Shown here: piece by piece, positions 14,287 through 32,558 of the stretch | How positions within the stretch are numbered: position 1 is the first letter of the stretch | How the letters are laid out: every line of letters starts with the position of its first letter | From: Aphelidium insulamus | Lineage: Eukaryota; Aphelidiomycota; Aphelidea; Aphelidiaceae | Length of the DNA stretch: 64,000 bases | Reading direction: 5' to 3' | Assembly: GCA_036784855.1 (NCBI GenBank) | Contig: JAZDSV010000005.1 | Location: 248,001 to 312,000, forward strand | The notes under the pieces: generated by a model | Seen by the model: the letters and a program-made list of their open reading frames with translations, nothing else | The model's database searches: none | Told to the model about the DNA's origin: nothing | Position numbers and translations under genes: made by a program

Positions 14287-14304
14287 AGGTTAGGTTAGGT
14301 TAAG
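14287..14304. promoter_or_regulatory. Telobox-like (GGTTA)3 motif between divergent start codons
   Basis: The sequence AGGTTAGGTTAGGTTAAG lies in the 207-bp gap between the eIF3k start (14231, minus) and the ANP32-like start (14439, plus). It resembles a short TTAGG telomere-type tract. Promoter teloboxes are known to bind Myb-type factors in other eukaryotes; a function here is inference. Confidence 0.35.
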
Positions 14305-14438
14305 CGATATTTGACAGCTGTTATTTAACAGCAGCGCGCGATCTGTTTTGCGCTGTTAAATACAACTCGCCGACACCGGTGTCTGATAGTTGTGGTGTCT
14401 GTGCCGCACACGCTAGAAGCACCCAAGTAACATTTAGT

Positions 14439-16106
14439 ATGGCAGCACTGGCGCACTTGCAGCAAGTGCTTGCTATCGGTTCTGCGGAGGATGTGACGGC
14501 ACTTCAGCTAGACACCAAGCGCTTTGTGGAAGCCGAATCCCAACAGTCCACACCCAACACATCTCGGCACAACTTGTCACCAGTCGTGACAGCCACAGCG
14601 ACTTCAACTTTTCTGCACGAGCATCGGACACCGGTTCATGCCGAGTTCAGAACCATTGCTCAGTTTGTCAATCTGCGCCGGCTCAGCCTGTCCGGCGTTG
14701 GCATCGGAACACTGGTCGGATTTCCACGACTGCCTCACCTAACCAAGGTACCTTGGGCCGATGAAATGTGCGGCTGATGTGCTCACTGTTTGGAACTCTG
14801 CGCAGCTTAATCTGTCACACAACAACCTGGTGTCGGTGGAAGAATTTCGCGCGCTGCGGTTGATGCGATTGTCCCAGCTCGATCTACGCTTCAACCAGTT
14901 GGAGGACTTTGAGTCTCTGGAAGTGCTGGCAAGTACAACTACATATACGCATGTTTCTGCTGTTGCATTTCATTAATTCCATGCAGCAATGTCTTCCGTC
15001 ACTACTTACCCTCAAACTGGACGGCTGTCCCATTGCCAAGACCGAGAGTTACCATGAAATGGTGTTTTCAATGTTGCCCTCGCTAGAATTGCTCGACAAC
15101 CAAGATGGGTACATTGCACATCATAAGCTATTCGACTAACTATACGTCTTAAACATTTTTGCGTAGTAACGGCGATGAAGTGGAAGAGCTGGGCGATGAA
15201 GACGACGACGACGACGAAGATGAGGACGAAACATCTGATGTCGGGACAGATGATAACGAGGACGACGAGGACGAAGACGAAGTGGATGACGATGAAGTGA
15301 TTAGACGCGTTCATGGTATGAAGGGTGCAGGCAAGGGTAAAATGGGTAGCAGTAGTGGCCGGGGGAAAATCAGTGGAAAGTACAGCGGCAAAGGTATCAC
15401 AAACAGACTTTCCGTGCCTGCGCCAGTCACGGGAAAGTTTCCAGGAAAAGGTCGAGGCAAAGGCAAGGGTAAACAACCCACAACCCACGTAAGGCTATCT
15501 CCAAGTCGCGAGTCAACCACAATGATAATTTGTGTCTGTAGAGCAGTGGCGTAGATGAATACGACGGCGACGGTGAAGAAGAGGACGAGGAAATCACGCA
15601 TGACATTGATTCAGCTGGCCGAGCTAGCGACAACTACGAAGGTGAGGACTACGATGCTGAAGCAGAGGGCGATGTCGATGAAGCGTATGATGAGTATGAC
15701 GGAGATGAAGCTGCCGAGGAAGTAGAACAAGCTGGCGGCAGTGAGTACGACGAAGAGGAAGAGGAGGAATACGAAGAAGACGACGGTGAATTGGGCGAGG
15801 ATGAGGACTACGACGAAGAAGATGAACCAGGTGATGGTCAGGAAGGAAATGTCGCAGACGATCAGTTCAGCCCCAACATGTCACTATATGGTCACAACTC
15901 TGGTTTAAGGGTATCTTGACTGATCACACCTTAATGATCTCACTGTAATCTCCGTTTAGCAACCTCAGTACGACGACGAAATGGACAATGAACAAGAAGA
16001 TGTTCTTTTTACGCAAATCAACTCGTTTGTTCAAGATCCTACCCTCAAGCGGAAACGGACATTGGACCCTGGGAGTTCCAGTGACGACGGGGACGAAGAG
16101 CAGTAA
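14439..16106 (+). CDS. ANP32-like leucine-rich acidic nuclear protein
   Basis: Exons 14439-14747, 14806-14928, 14987-15108, 15167-15488, 15542-15910, 15960-16106; 463 residues. Residues about 70-185 are leucine-rich repeats (LRRLSLSG, LNLSHNNL, LDLRFNQLEDF, LKLDGCPI) ending in an LRR-cap-like LELLDNQDG. Then come a Glu/Asp-rich block, a Gly/Lys-rich basic island (about 235-290, many GKG steps), and a second long acidic block. The end contains a basic KRKR-like cluster in an acidic context. The layout matches ANP32/pp32 histone-chaperone or phosphatase-inhibitor proteins, although the LRR part has an N-terminal extension and the tail is unusually long. Intron 14929-14986 is GC-AG. Confidence 0.8.
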
Positions 16107-16344
16107 TATATTGAAGTTTGTACATGGCGTAGATATTGCGTATGTCCTGAACTGTACAGCTACAAACTATACATTTTACCACGGGCAGAGATCGCAAGGT
16201 AGTTTACGTAAGGGGCGTTTAAACTTTCTTAATACACAAGGCACTTGTGTATAGATTAAACGGTTGTGGGTTAAGCCTTGTTAATCCACAACGCCGGCAG
16301 CCTGAAACGGCCGAAATCGCAATTTCTTTCCGCAACAAGAAAAC

Positions 16345-18888
16345 ATGACAATGCTTCAACTGACGGAAGGCGCCGCGCTCGCCCTGCACACGGAAACGGA
16401 CAAGGGCAAGCCAGAGTTTGCACAGCCAGTCATGCAGGTCATCTCGCTGAAGAAGATCACTGCGACGAATCTCAATGGTTCAGCAACCACGCGCTACAGG
16501 TACGTGAGCTGCCTGGGCATTACAGCTTGGCTCACTGCGGTTGCAGAATTCTCGCATCGGATTCCGTGTGCATAGTTCAGGCCATGCTAGCTACTCAGTG
16601 CAATCATCTGGTGGAGAGTTCTCAGCTGGGCAAAGACACCGTGTTCCGCGTGCTGCACCACGTGCTGAATCACATTCAGAACAAGACGTCCGTATACAAC
16701 ATGACTCTAACATATATCACCTTTTCAATCGTATGCAGCGTACTCATCTTTCTCGGGTTGGAAGTTCTGGGTAACAGCCCTCGAATCGGCACTCCAACTA
16801 CCGTCGATGACTACATGGCCCGCAATGGAATTAAGCCGCGCGGCTTGCCCGGACAGAATCAGCAGGATCAACGAATCGGTCAACCGATGCCGCAGCAACA
16901 GCTTCTACAGCAGAATTTACCCGCAGCTAGCAGAAGTCCCATGAAGCCGGCGGGGCAGTATCAGCAGCAACAGCAATACAATCAGCCGCCAGAGATGCAG
17001 AACCCAGCTATGAAACAGCAAAGTGCCATGCCGCAATACCAAAATCAGCGGCAAGTTGTAAATCGTGTAAACAATCATTTTTTGTAGCAGATCTGATTTT
17101 TAATCTTTAGCCCCGGCAATGGAGGAGCCATGGCTAATCAGCCTCCACAGCAAGTCAACGTCTGCATTGAGGGGCCGAGTTAATAATGCAGGTTTGGAAA
17201 TGCCACGGCTCCTAGCTCCGCCCCTCCGGAGAATGTTGGAGCTATAGTCTCAATCAGCAACTTGAACCCGTATTTAAACAAGTATGACTGCAATTTATTC
17301 CGTCCACGTGTGGCTAATACTACCTAGGTGGACCATTAAGGCTCGCGTGATCAACAAGTCCGATATCCGCACGTGGAGCAATGCCAAGGGCGAAGGGAAA
17401 CTTTTCAGTGTCACATTTCTGGATGACACGGGCGAAATCAAGGCAACTGGTTTCAACGATTCTGTAGACAAGTACTACGAGTTGCTAACTGAGAATCGCG
17501 TATACTACGTAACAAAAGCTGCGATCAAGATGGCGCGCAAGCAGTATAGCACGGTGCAGAACGACTACGAAATGTCATTTGACAGAGAAACTCAAGTTAT
17601 TCCATGTCACGATAGTTCGAGCAACATCCCCAAGATTCGCTACAGCTTTGTTTCAATTGCTCGCCTACAGGACTACCCCAAGGACAGCGTTGTCGGTAAG
17701 TGCATATAGTCATTGTGAGTTTTGCGTATAGGCCAATCTGACCTTGGTAGATCTGATCGGCGTCGTTAATGACATCAGCGAAATTCAGACAATTGTTTCC
17801 AAGGCCACGCAGAAGCAAATGACCAAACGGGAATTGACTCTGGTAGACAATTCCATGACATCTGTGAAGCTGACACTGTGGGGAACGCAAGCCGAACAAT
17901 TTACCGATTCCCGAAAGCCTGTGCTCGCACTGAAAGGCGTGCGAGTGTCGGACTTTGGTGGTAAGTACAAGTATAATAACTTGCAAATTACAAATTGTAC
18001 AGGGCGCACGCTTTCCACATTCAGTGGCACGTCCATGTCCCTCAATCCCGACATCGAAGAAGCATTTTCGCTGCGTGGATGGTTTGACAGCGCAGGAAGC
18101 AGCGCGCAATTCAACTCCATTTCCACTGGGCAGTCCGGCGCAGTCCGCAACCAAAATGAAAGCCGCATATCCATTGCACAGATTAATGAGAACCACTTGG
18201 GTCAGAGCGATAAGGTCTGGTCGATATGAGTGTTGGTGTTCGCTTCTAATTTTGTCCTATAGCCCGACTATTTCACATTGAAGGCAACCGTCTTGCATAT
18301 CAAGTCGGAAAACATTTCGTACACGGCGTGTCCTACTGAAGGTTGCAACAAAAAGGTGATCAACGACGGTCCGAACGTGTATCGCTGTGAAAAGTGCCAG
18401 CGAAGTTTCCCCACTTGTGATTATCGGTTCGTTGACGAGATTCTTGCGCGATGTTTATGGCATTCATCTCTAGGTACATTCTGAATATGAACGTGGCCGA
18501 TTTCAGCGGGTCGGCATGGCTCTCCGGGTTTAACGACTCTGGAGAAATTATTCTGGGCCAGACGGCTGAGCAGCTCAACTTGCTCAAGTCCAACGTACGT
18601 CCATATATTATGGACAGTATTACAGGGGTTTCACCTTTTCGACAGTCTGACGAGAGCGCTTATCAAGCGGCATTTACTGATGCACTGTGGAAAACGTACT
18701 TGTTCCGCTGCCGCGCCAAGGCCGAGACGTACAATGTAGGTGCTGTAATAACATTAATAATGGTTCAATTAAATAACGGTGCGCAGGACGAGATGAAGAT
18801 TCGCACAAACATAATGTCGGTGGTGCCGCTGGACTTTGTGGCCGAGTCCAAACTACTTCTGTCCAGAATCGACGAGCTGCTGGCGTAA
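16345..18888 (+). CDS. RPA1: Replication protein A, large subunit (RPA70)
   Basis: Exons 16345-16499, 16547-16687, 16739-17050, 17111-17149, 17192-17281, 17328-17695, 17751-17960, 18003-18214, 18263-18426, 18474-18594, 18646-18735, 18787-18888; 667 residues (human 616). In order: the N-terminal OB protein-interaction domain, a Gln/Pro-rich linker longer than in animals, DBD-A (ARVINKSDIRTWSN, GEGKLFS), DBD-B (VSDFGGRTLS, NPDIEEA), and DBD-C with the zinc site CPTEGC...CEKC. RPA is the heterotrimeric single-strand DNA binding complex of replication and repair. Two consecutive introns, 17051-17110 and 17150-17191, use GCAAGT donors and flank a 39-nt exon. Confidence 0.95.
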
Positions 18889-19009
18889 TTTACACTTGCT
18901 ACCACTTAATATTATCAATTATTGTCGTACTTGGTGGTGTATGTAGCTGTTTGGAATAATGTATGAATTGTCCAAGTGGGCTCCTCCTTGTTGTCGTGTA
19001 TCAACATTT

Positions 19010-20653
19010 ATGGCCATGAACGTTGCCGAGGCATTGGGAATCCGTGCACGGACCGCCTCCTTGCTACTACAGTCTTCTACGGCTCAGGATAGGTGTGCTG
19101 CGTTGCACTGCATACGTGATGCACTTGCCAGCAGTGAACAGGACGTGCTTGACGCCAACCGAGCTGATTTGGATGCGGCGGTGAGTATATCATGCACACA
19201 GCATGCGCGCAACTAACACGCAGTCCAGCAGGCAGCACAAAGTGCAGACGCAGTATCGTCGAGTCTCGTCAAGCGTCTTGATTTGACCGGCGACGGCAAG
19301 TTCGCCAGCCTGCTGGACAACATGACCGCGGTCGCCGCCAAACCGGACCCGCTCGGCGCAGTGACATTGGCGACGCGACTGGCACCGCAGTTAGAGCTAT
19401 ACCGCGTGTCATGTCCCATCGGAGTGGTGTTGGTCATCTTTGAAGCTCGTCCAGAAGTTCTGGTCCAGATTAGTGCCTTGGCCATAAAGTCTGGCAAGTG
19501 TATACATATATCCTATAATTGTGTGCACGATGTATATATATAATATGTATATATATGTATACACTTTGCAGGATGCAAGTACTTATGTATAACTGTGCAG
19601 GCAATGCCGTGATACTCAAGGGCGGGAAGGAGGCGGAAAAGTCTTTGACCGCGTTGCATGCCGCTGTGCAACGCGGACTGGAAGCGAGCACACTGCCCGC
19701 GGACGCTGTGCAGCTTATAATCGGTCGGGAGTATATTTTGCCCCTGCTCAAGCTGGACAGACTAGTTGACTTGGTAATACCGCGCGGCTCCAACGCACTT
19801 GTGCGCACCATTCAGGAGAACACGCGCATTCCTGTGCTGGGCCATGCCGATGGTCTGTGTTCCATCTACGTCGACCATGAGGTCACGGACATTCAGCAAG
19901 CTGTCGACATCATTGTCGACTCAAAGGTGAGTAGAAAGTCTATGTGCCATGTAAAGTAGAGTTATCTTACCCAATTGCAGACAAACTATCCAGCGGCGTG
20001 TAATTCAGTTGAAACAGTACTCGTGCATCATGATATTGCTGCTACAATCTTGCCGCCAATTGCTGAAGCGCTGCGTGCAGCCTCTGTCCAACTCCGTTGT
20101 GACAAAGAGTCCTTGGCTGTTATTACCGAGAAACTACCGCATCAGTTTAATGCGGCGTGGGCCGCACTTGTCCGAGACGCTGCACCCGAAGACTTTGACA
20201 CCGAGTTCGTCGACAAAATCTTGGCGGTGAAGATTGTGGAGTCGCTGGATGCGGCCATTGAGCACATCAACCTGCACGGCTCCAAGCATACAGATGCCAT
20301 TTTGACAAGCAATTCAACGCATGCAAATCAGTTCATGGACCGTGTCGACAGCGCCGGCGTGTTTTGGAATGCGTCCACTCGCTTTGCGGATGGCTTTCGG
20401 TATGCGTCTAGAGACATCTAAAGACTTGCATTAACGCTGGATGCATAGATACGGGTTTGGAGCAGAAATTGGAGTGAGCACCAACAAGACACATGCTCGA
20501 GGGCCCGTTGGTCTGGAGGGACTGCTTATCTACAAGTACAAGCTGTTTGGCAACGGGCAGACAGTGGCATCGTTCAGCGGCGAAACGGCCGCACGGCGTT
20601 ACCTTCACCAGAGCATATCACCTGGCGAATACTCGCCGGAATTGCGACGATAA
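19010..20653 (+). CDS. Gamma-glutamyl phosphate reductase (stand-alone, proline synthesis)
   Basis: Exons 19010-19180, 19229-19493, 19601-19926, 19981-20399, 20449-20653; 461 residues, close to fungal Pro2. Motifs include [22 protein letters not shown], the catalytic-Cys region [10 protein letters not shown], and the C-terminal FGAEIGVST and [10 protein letters not shown]. It reduces gamma-glutamyl phosphate to glutamate semialdehyde with NADPH. No glutamate kinase domain is attached, unlike animal P5CS. An in-frame ATG at 18959 would add 17 residues; I prefer 19010 because the alignment to the family begins there. Intron 19181-19228 has alternative NAG acceptors 3 nt apart; intron 19494-19600 is GC-AG and long (107 nt). 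Confidence 0.92.
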
Positions 20654-20773
20654 ATACAGTGGCCACTCTCATTACATACGTACTATGTACTGTAGTGAAA
20701 TGTACAGAGCATCAAGGACGCTGCACGTCTTGATTTGCATTGTATTTGTTCAATTTGTGTAGTTCTCTTAAGT

Positions 20774-21766
20774 ATGGCCGCCGTAATCGCATCGACTGGC
20801 GCCGACACCGTGTTGAACCGCAACCGGCCCGGCACTCGGCGCGAGGTGTGGCTGCCTTGCATGCTGTGGGGTCGCCGTGCGTCTCACTTACGTGCAGGAT
20901 GATTTCATCGGCAGGCTTGTGTCGCAGGCGGGCAAGGACGCTGACGGCAAGCCACTGCCGTCCATTGAGCAGATGGAGTCGGCATTCTCGGTGCAGCAGT
21001 ACATTCAGCTACAAATTCGGGCTGATCCCGCCAATGTGGACGGTATCCTCGAGTTGCCCGAGGGTCACGACGCTGATGTGTGGCAGTTTGAACATTTACG
21101 GTCGGCTACTCCACTCACAGCATGCATTCATACCAGCCCACTCATCGTGCACAGGTTCATTTGCGTGGAGTTGAACCAGTTTGTCTTGCTGCTGCAGGAA
21201 GAGTGCACCGCAGACAAGTGCGTCGAGATGAAGGCCGAGGAGTGGTTGTACCTGTGTGCCGCACATCAGGCACCGCAGAATGTCCGTATGGTTATATTAT
21301 TCCCGTACTGAGTTCCATACTGAATTATGTGCAGTGCTGTGCAATTGACTATATCGTGCACACTCTGGATGGTGCGACCGCACTGCTAAACAGCAACAAG
21401 TCTTTTCCCAGCAGGGTGTCAATTCCCGAGCAGTCCCTCATTTTCAGTCCCAGCCCAGACATTTTCAGTCTATCGCGCGCCGCCTCTACCGCATATTTGC
21501 GCATGCGTGGTTCCACCACTTGGATCTGTTTCAAAAGTTTGAGGTGAGCAGACTCTCTGTATTATTCGAAGTAGTTCTATATCTATATCATGTTAGAACC
21601 AGTCGCACTTGTATGAGCGCTTTGTCAAGTTTTCGATCACATACAAGCTCATTCCGGACAAGTGTACGTTGTCTCGACACTCTTGCTACTTTGATGGCGT
21701 GTCTCTCAACTGTTTATAGTGATAATAATCCGTGACAAGAACCATCCCAACTCGTCAGCGGCCTGA
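20774..21766 (+). CDS. MOB4/phocein-like protein (STRIPAK component)
   Basis: Exons 20774-20845, 20898-21100, 21155-21281, 21335-21415, 21448-21543, 21597-21663, 21720-21766 (fifth boundary uncertain); about 230 residues. It has NRPGTRRE near the N-terminus, [13 protein letters not shown], the Cys pair and CAAH of the zinc site, [11 protein letters not shown] and the helix [12 protein letters not shown], all in MOB4 order. MOB4 bridges the striatin-PP2A (STRIPAK) complex. Between FPSRVSI and RRLYRIF the frame changes. An intron at 21416-21447 (32 nt) or 21416-21468 (53 nt) restores it, because two CATTTTCAG acceptors are 21 nt apart; a real frameshift is also possible. Confidence 0.8.
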
Positions 21767-21987
21767 CTGTATCTGTATCCATGTTGTTCATAGAAGCGCT
21801 CATTGTCGTATTACGGCCGACCTTTGACTTTTTGACTTTTCTGTATGCAGTGGCCAATGTTATCAGTTGGTTAAATCGGTAGAAGCCGCACTGATGATGG
21901 CCAGCATGGTGTCGATGATGTATATTACATCATTGGCTGCAGTCCAGGGGGATGAAGCCAGTTTCTAGTACTGATATTAATGATTCC

Positions 21988-23375
21988 TCAAGATGCCATC
22001 ACAGAACCAACCTCTTTGGCGGCCATGAAATTAGGTCCGAGCAAGGAGCACAAGTGGCTGGCAAGCTTGCAAGATGATTGCTGCACCTTTTCCGACACTA
22101 TCTCGCGTTCACCGCGACGCATTTGATGCCACTGATCTAGCAGCTGCGGTGTGTGACAAAGGAACAGCTGTATAGAGCAGTGGGTGTGCCATGAAATGCC
22201 ACTTTGACACACGGTCAGGCCGCGGTCCAGACCATTGTCTAGTAATATAGGTTTGCGTGCACTGTCCAGCCGTGGGTATATGTGCTGGCGATACATTGAG
22301 TCCAACTCCAGCACATCAAACCTAGCATCCGGTCCGCGGTCAATGAAGCCATACTCCAATAGCAGCCGGGTCTATAGGGCAGAAATGAGTTCAATTGATC
22401 TCAGTTTAATGCCTCGTCATACATTATCGTGCACTCCATACTTGATAAACACTTGACTGCCACGCTCAAAGTCCATGCCAGCGCGCACGGTAAACATTTC
22501 CCTGTCGGCATCATAGCAGAGGTTTGTCTCTAGGCCAGGAGCGCTACTGTGGTTAAACATGTCAAACAGTGGACACAGGGCCACCGCATTGCCAGGTCCA
22601 TCCTCGGCCAGTAGAGGCACCGACACGCATCGAGTGTTTACTGCATATTATTAAAGCTGACATATGCAAATCATTTCACTGAACATACCGCAGTACCACG
22701 CCCACTGATGGAGTGATTTGGTGAGTAGGGCACGATCAGCGTCACTTTTCAAGTAGCTGCGACACTTCAAGTAGTTCTGCTGCATCTTGTTCACTTGATC
22801 ACTTATTTCAGCTTCATACGTAAGTTAAACCAGCTTCTATCACACGACGATGGACCTCACATACCATTCAGTGATGGTAGATACTCTGCCAGCTCATCCA
22901 TAACAGATGTAGCATCATGCGAGGGCATGAACGCGAAAGACTTTGGCAGCGTGGCCAGGTACGGCTGCCAAAACGACTTTTCATTCTTCCACACTTCAAA
23001 TAACAAGAACAGGCACAGCGAATCCAGTTCGCCAACGCGTGAACTGTACGCTTTATAAGTAGCTGAAGTGATGTGTACAAAATAATATTCCGTACACGTC
23101 GTGGATGTGGTGGCCGTGCAGCTTGATAAAGTCTGATCGCGTCATCATACAACTCCGAGGCACACCCAGCATCTCATCATCGCGGGATATGGCGCGTGTA
23201 GCACGCAGACCGCGGCCAGTCCCTAAATATCAAGTCATGTGATCCTGGTATACAGATGCACATATACAACTTGGGGCATACCTGAAAAGCATGCCAAATT
23301 CAGACGACGTTGCCTCCGTGGCATGCCCATCTCTACAAGCCATTCGATAAGAGCCGGCCACTCCGCGTCGACCAT
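21988..23375 (-). CDS. SET-domain lysine methyltransferase of the SETD4/Rubisco-LSMT class
   Basis: Complement of exons 23282-23375, 23096-23222, 22865-23043, 22689-22811, 22423-22640, 21988-22371; 374 residues. The SET core begins GRGLRATR. The insert (iSET) contains SFWQPYLATLP. The cofactor motif DMFNHS and the C-terminal FIKYGVHDN...LLLEYGF are typical of this class. A helical substrate-binding domain follows. Family members methylate lysines of non-histone proteins, some of histones; the substrate here is unknown. The start ATG at 23375 leads straight into a family-like N-terminus. It is divergent from Bax inhibitor-1 (180 bp between ATGs) and converges with MOB4. Confidence 0.82.
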
Positions 23376-23555
23376 TTATATCGCGGTCGGTCAAATATCA
23401 ATGAGCGCTTAAGTATTGGAATTACATTCCAGCGAATCACAGACGGCCACGCACGTCACGCTCTGTTCCATTCTATTCTTCGTTATCCTTTCATTTCCTT
23501 TCTGGTTCACACGCGCTCACTGCCTCACAGCACACTCTCACATCCTCTGGCCGCC

Positions 23556-24471
23556 ATGTCTTCGCCGTCAATGTGCGTCTACCTGCGCCATGTATATCTC
23601 ATCATAGGCTGACACTGATGTGCCCAGATCACCGGCCACCAGCACTCATTTGCGCAACGTGTATGGCATGCTCGCACTGACCATGGCATCTGCGGCGGCC
23701 GGCAACTATGTCGAACGCTCCAGCTACTTTAGCTACGGCGGCCTCATCACCTCTCTGCTGGGTCTGGCGCTCTTTGTGGGCATTCTGGTCACCCAGGATA
23801 CCAAGGAGACGCGGCAGATGCGTGCCGGTATGCTGCTCGGCTTTGGATTCTTGCAGGGTATCTCGCTCAGCCCGCTGCTCTCCGTGGCCGCCAGTATCAA
23901 CGATGGAGCGTACGTACATGGATATACTTATGATGAAATCATTATATATTTATTTATTAGTACTTAATCACTTGTACATACTCACATGGACTGCAGACTG
24001 ATTGCCAAGGCTTTGACGTCTACCGCGGTTGTGTTTGGTAGCTTTACGGCGGCCGCATTGATGTCGCAGCGACGCAGTTTTCTGTACTTGGGCGGTATGC
24101 TGGCCAGTGCGGTTAATGTGCTGCTATGGATGTCGCTGTTCAACCTGTTTGCCCGCTCGTCCACCCTATTTGACGCGGAGCTGTACATTGGCCTCATCGT
24201 CTTTTCCGGTTCGTGCATATTTTCTGTCGTTCTGCTTTTACGATATTATGAGAAACACTTGAATGCTGTATAATTGATATTAATATGAGCAGGATACATA
24301 ATCTACGACACACAGCTCATTGTGGAAAAGGCCGAGTTGGGCTCGCGCGACTTTATCGCCCATAGTGCCCGTCTGTTTGTGGATGCTGTGGACGTGTTTA
24401 TCCGCATCACCGTGCTCCTGATGAAGAAGGAGGATCGTCGTGAAGATCGCCGCGGCAACAAGCGCCGTTAA
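23556..24471 (+). CDS. Bax inhibitor-1 (TMBIM6 family) membrane protein
   Basis: Exons 23556-23572 (17 nt), 23628-23909, 23997-24208, 24293-24471; 229 residues. After a short N-terminus come six or seven hydrophobic segments. Family motifs are STHLRNVY, GYIIYDTQLIVEKAE and a basic Lys/Arg C-terminal tail. Members sit in the ER membrane, mediate Ca2+ leak and suppress cell death. The tiny first exon was chosen because splicing from its ATG gives the typical SP-T-HL opening. Two introns (87 and 84 nt) are longer than usual here; both are AT-rich. The region upstream (23460-23520) is pyrimidine-rich. Confidence 0.92.
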
Positions 24472-24583
24472 CTACCTGGACTCTCATGCAATAATATAAT
24501 GTAATTCATGCAGTTAAAGTATCCCTGCATACATATCATGAACAGCTTGTATATACTTGCAGTTCATTGATTTATAGGTGAAC

Positions 24584-25429
24584 TTAACGTCGTCGGTGAC
24601 TGCGATGTTCTCGTCGATATCGGTCGCGGGATCTGCTACGGGAGTGGCGTCGTCGTGGCGGAGAGCGATCCCGGCGCCTGGAAGACGATGCCGGAGACCG
24701 GCTCCGGGTCCGCTCGGGACGCCGCGGTGACCGAGATGGCGATCGTCTGGCCACACGCACCCCGTCCTCATCGTTGCCAGTGACACTGCCATCGCCACCG
24801 CCTCGAGACGATCGTGGCGACCGTGACCTGCCCGACCGCGATCTCTTGGCGCTGGATGAGCGGGCGGGCGAGTCGGCGCCGGATCTTAATTCGTCACGCT
24901 TGGAAGACGCCGCTGGTTTGAATGTGCTGGCATTGTCCAGTGCGGCGAGTAGTGCCTCCCGCTCGGCCGCGGCCACCTCCTCCGCGGTGGGTGGCAGCGG
25001 TCCCTGGTGCAGCACAATCATCACTGCGCGGTCACCCAGTTCAGTGCCGGTCAGGTGCAGCGCGAGTTTGGCATCGGCGTCCGTATTGTACGTGACAAAG
25101 CACTCTTTGGTGCCGCTGGCGGCCGCCGGGTAGCTGCGAAATGTATTAGTATATATGCGCATGTAGCTAATCTATGTATTCAGACAGGCACGGCACGGCA
25201 CACCAACCTGGTGGAGCGGATATCCAGCTCGGCTATGGGGCCGACGTAGCTAAAGAATTCGCGCAGCTCGGAGTCTTTAAGGCGGTCTGGTATATTAGTG
25301 ACCTATGCAGCCGGCAAGGAGTAGGTTAGTGAGTGCATTGCGCGCACTGCAGGCACAGCAACGTACGCGAACACGCGGTGCCGGCGCCGCGGTGGCCGCA
25401 TTTGTCGGTGCCGCCATTTCTTCTGCCAT
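24584..25429 (-). CDS. SR-type RNA-binding protein, SREK1/SRSF11-like
   Basis: Complement of exons 25367-25429, 25208-25302, 24584-25133; 235 residues. One RRM (residues about 18-85) has VRVTNIP as RNP2-like and CFVTYNT as RNP1-like; it is followed by PLPPTAEE, as in SREK1/SRSF11 proteins. The C-terminal half is a dense RS domain with RSRSP and RRR runs. Such proteins act in spliceosome assembly in the nucleus. A further ATG at 25594 opens a frame that could splice in as a 16-residue extra N-terminus (weak GTTAAC donor); the start at 25429 is the simpler choice. It converges with Bax inhibitor-1. Confidence 0.85.
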
Positions 25430-25732
25430 TTTCTTCTGTATTGCAAAGTAGGCGACCTATTAATCACACGAAGAAAAATATTCTCTTACAAACTCGTCTA
25501 GCATTAAGCAAACTTCCAAATATACAGAGCTACGACCGTTAACCATGAGGTTAGCTTCAGCTTGCTGTTCTTCTTCGGAAGTCGCCGCCATTAGGAGCGC
25601 AAGAAAAAATAACAACAGTTCACAAAGCGGCCTCCACGGTGTGCATATGCGCATCGTGGACGTGAAGTGTAATAGAGTTGCCTAGTACAAATGAAGCGAA
25701 CATACAATGAATGCCAAGTTTATATGATACCG

Positions 25733-32457
<6,725 letters not shown>

Positions 32458-32558
32458 TAGAGCGACATTATCGTGCATGGGCAAATATCAATTTTTGTGA
32501 TATATAATATATAAATATATTTATATAAATATATAATTTTTGTGATACATAACAGCCA

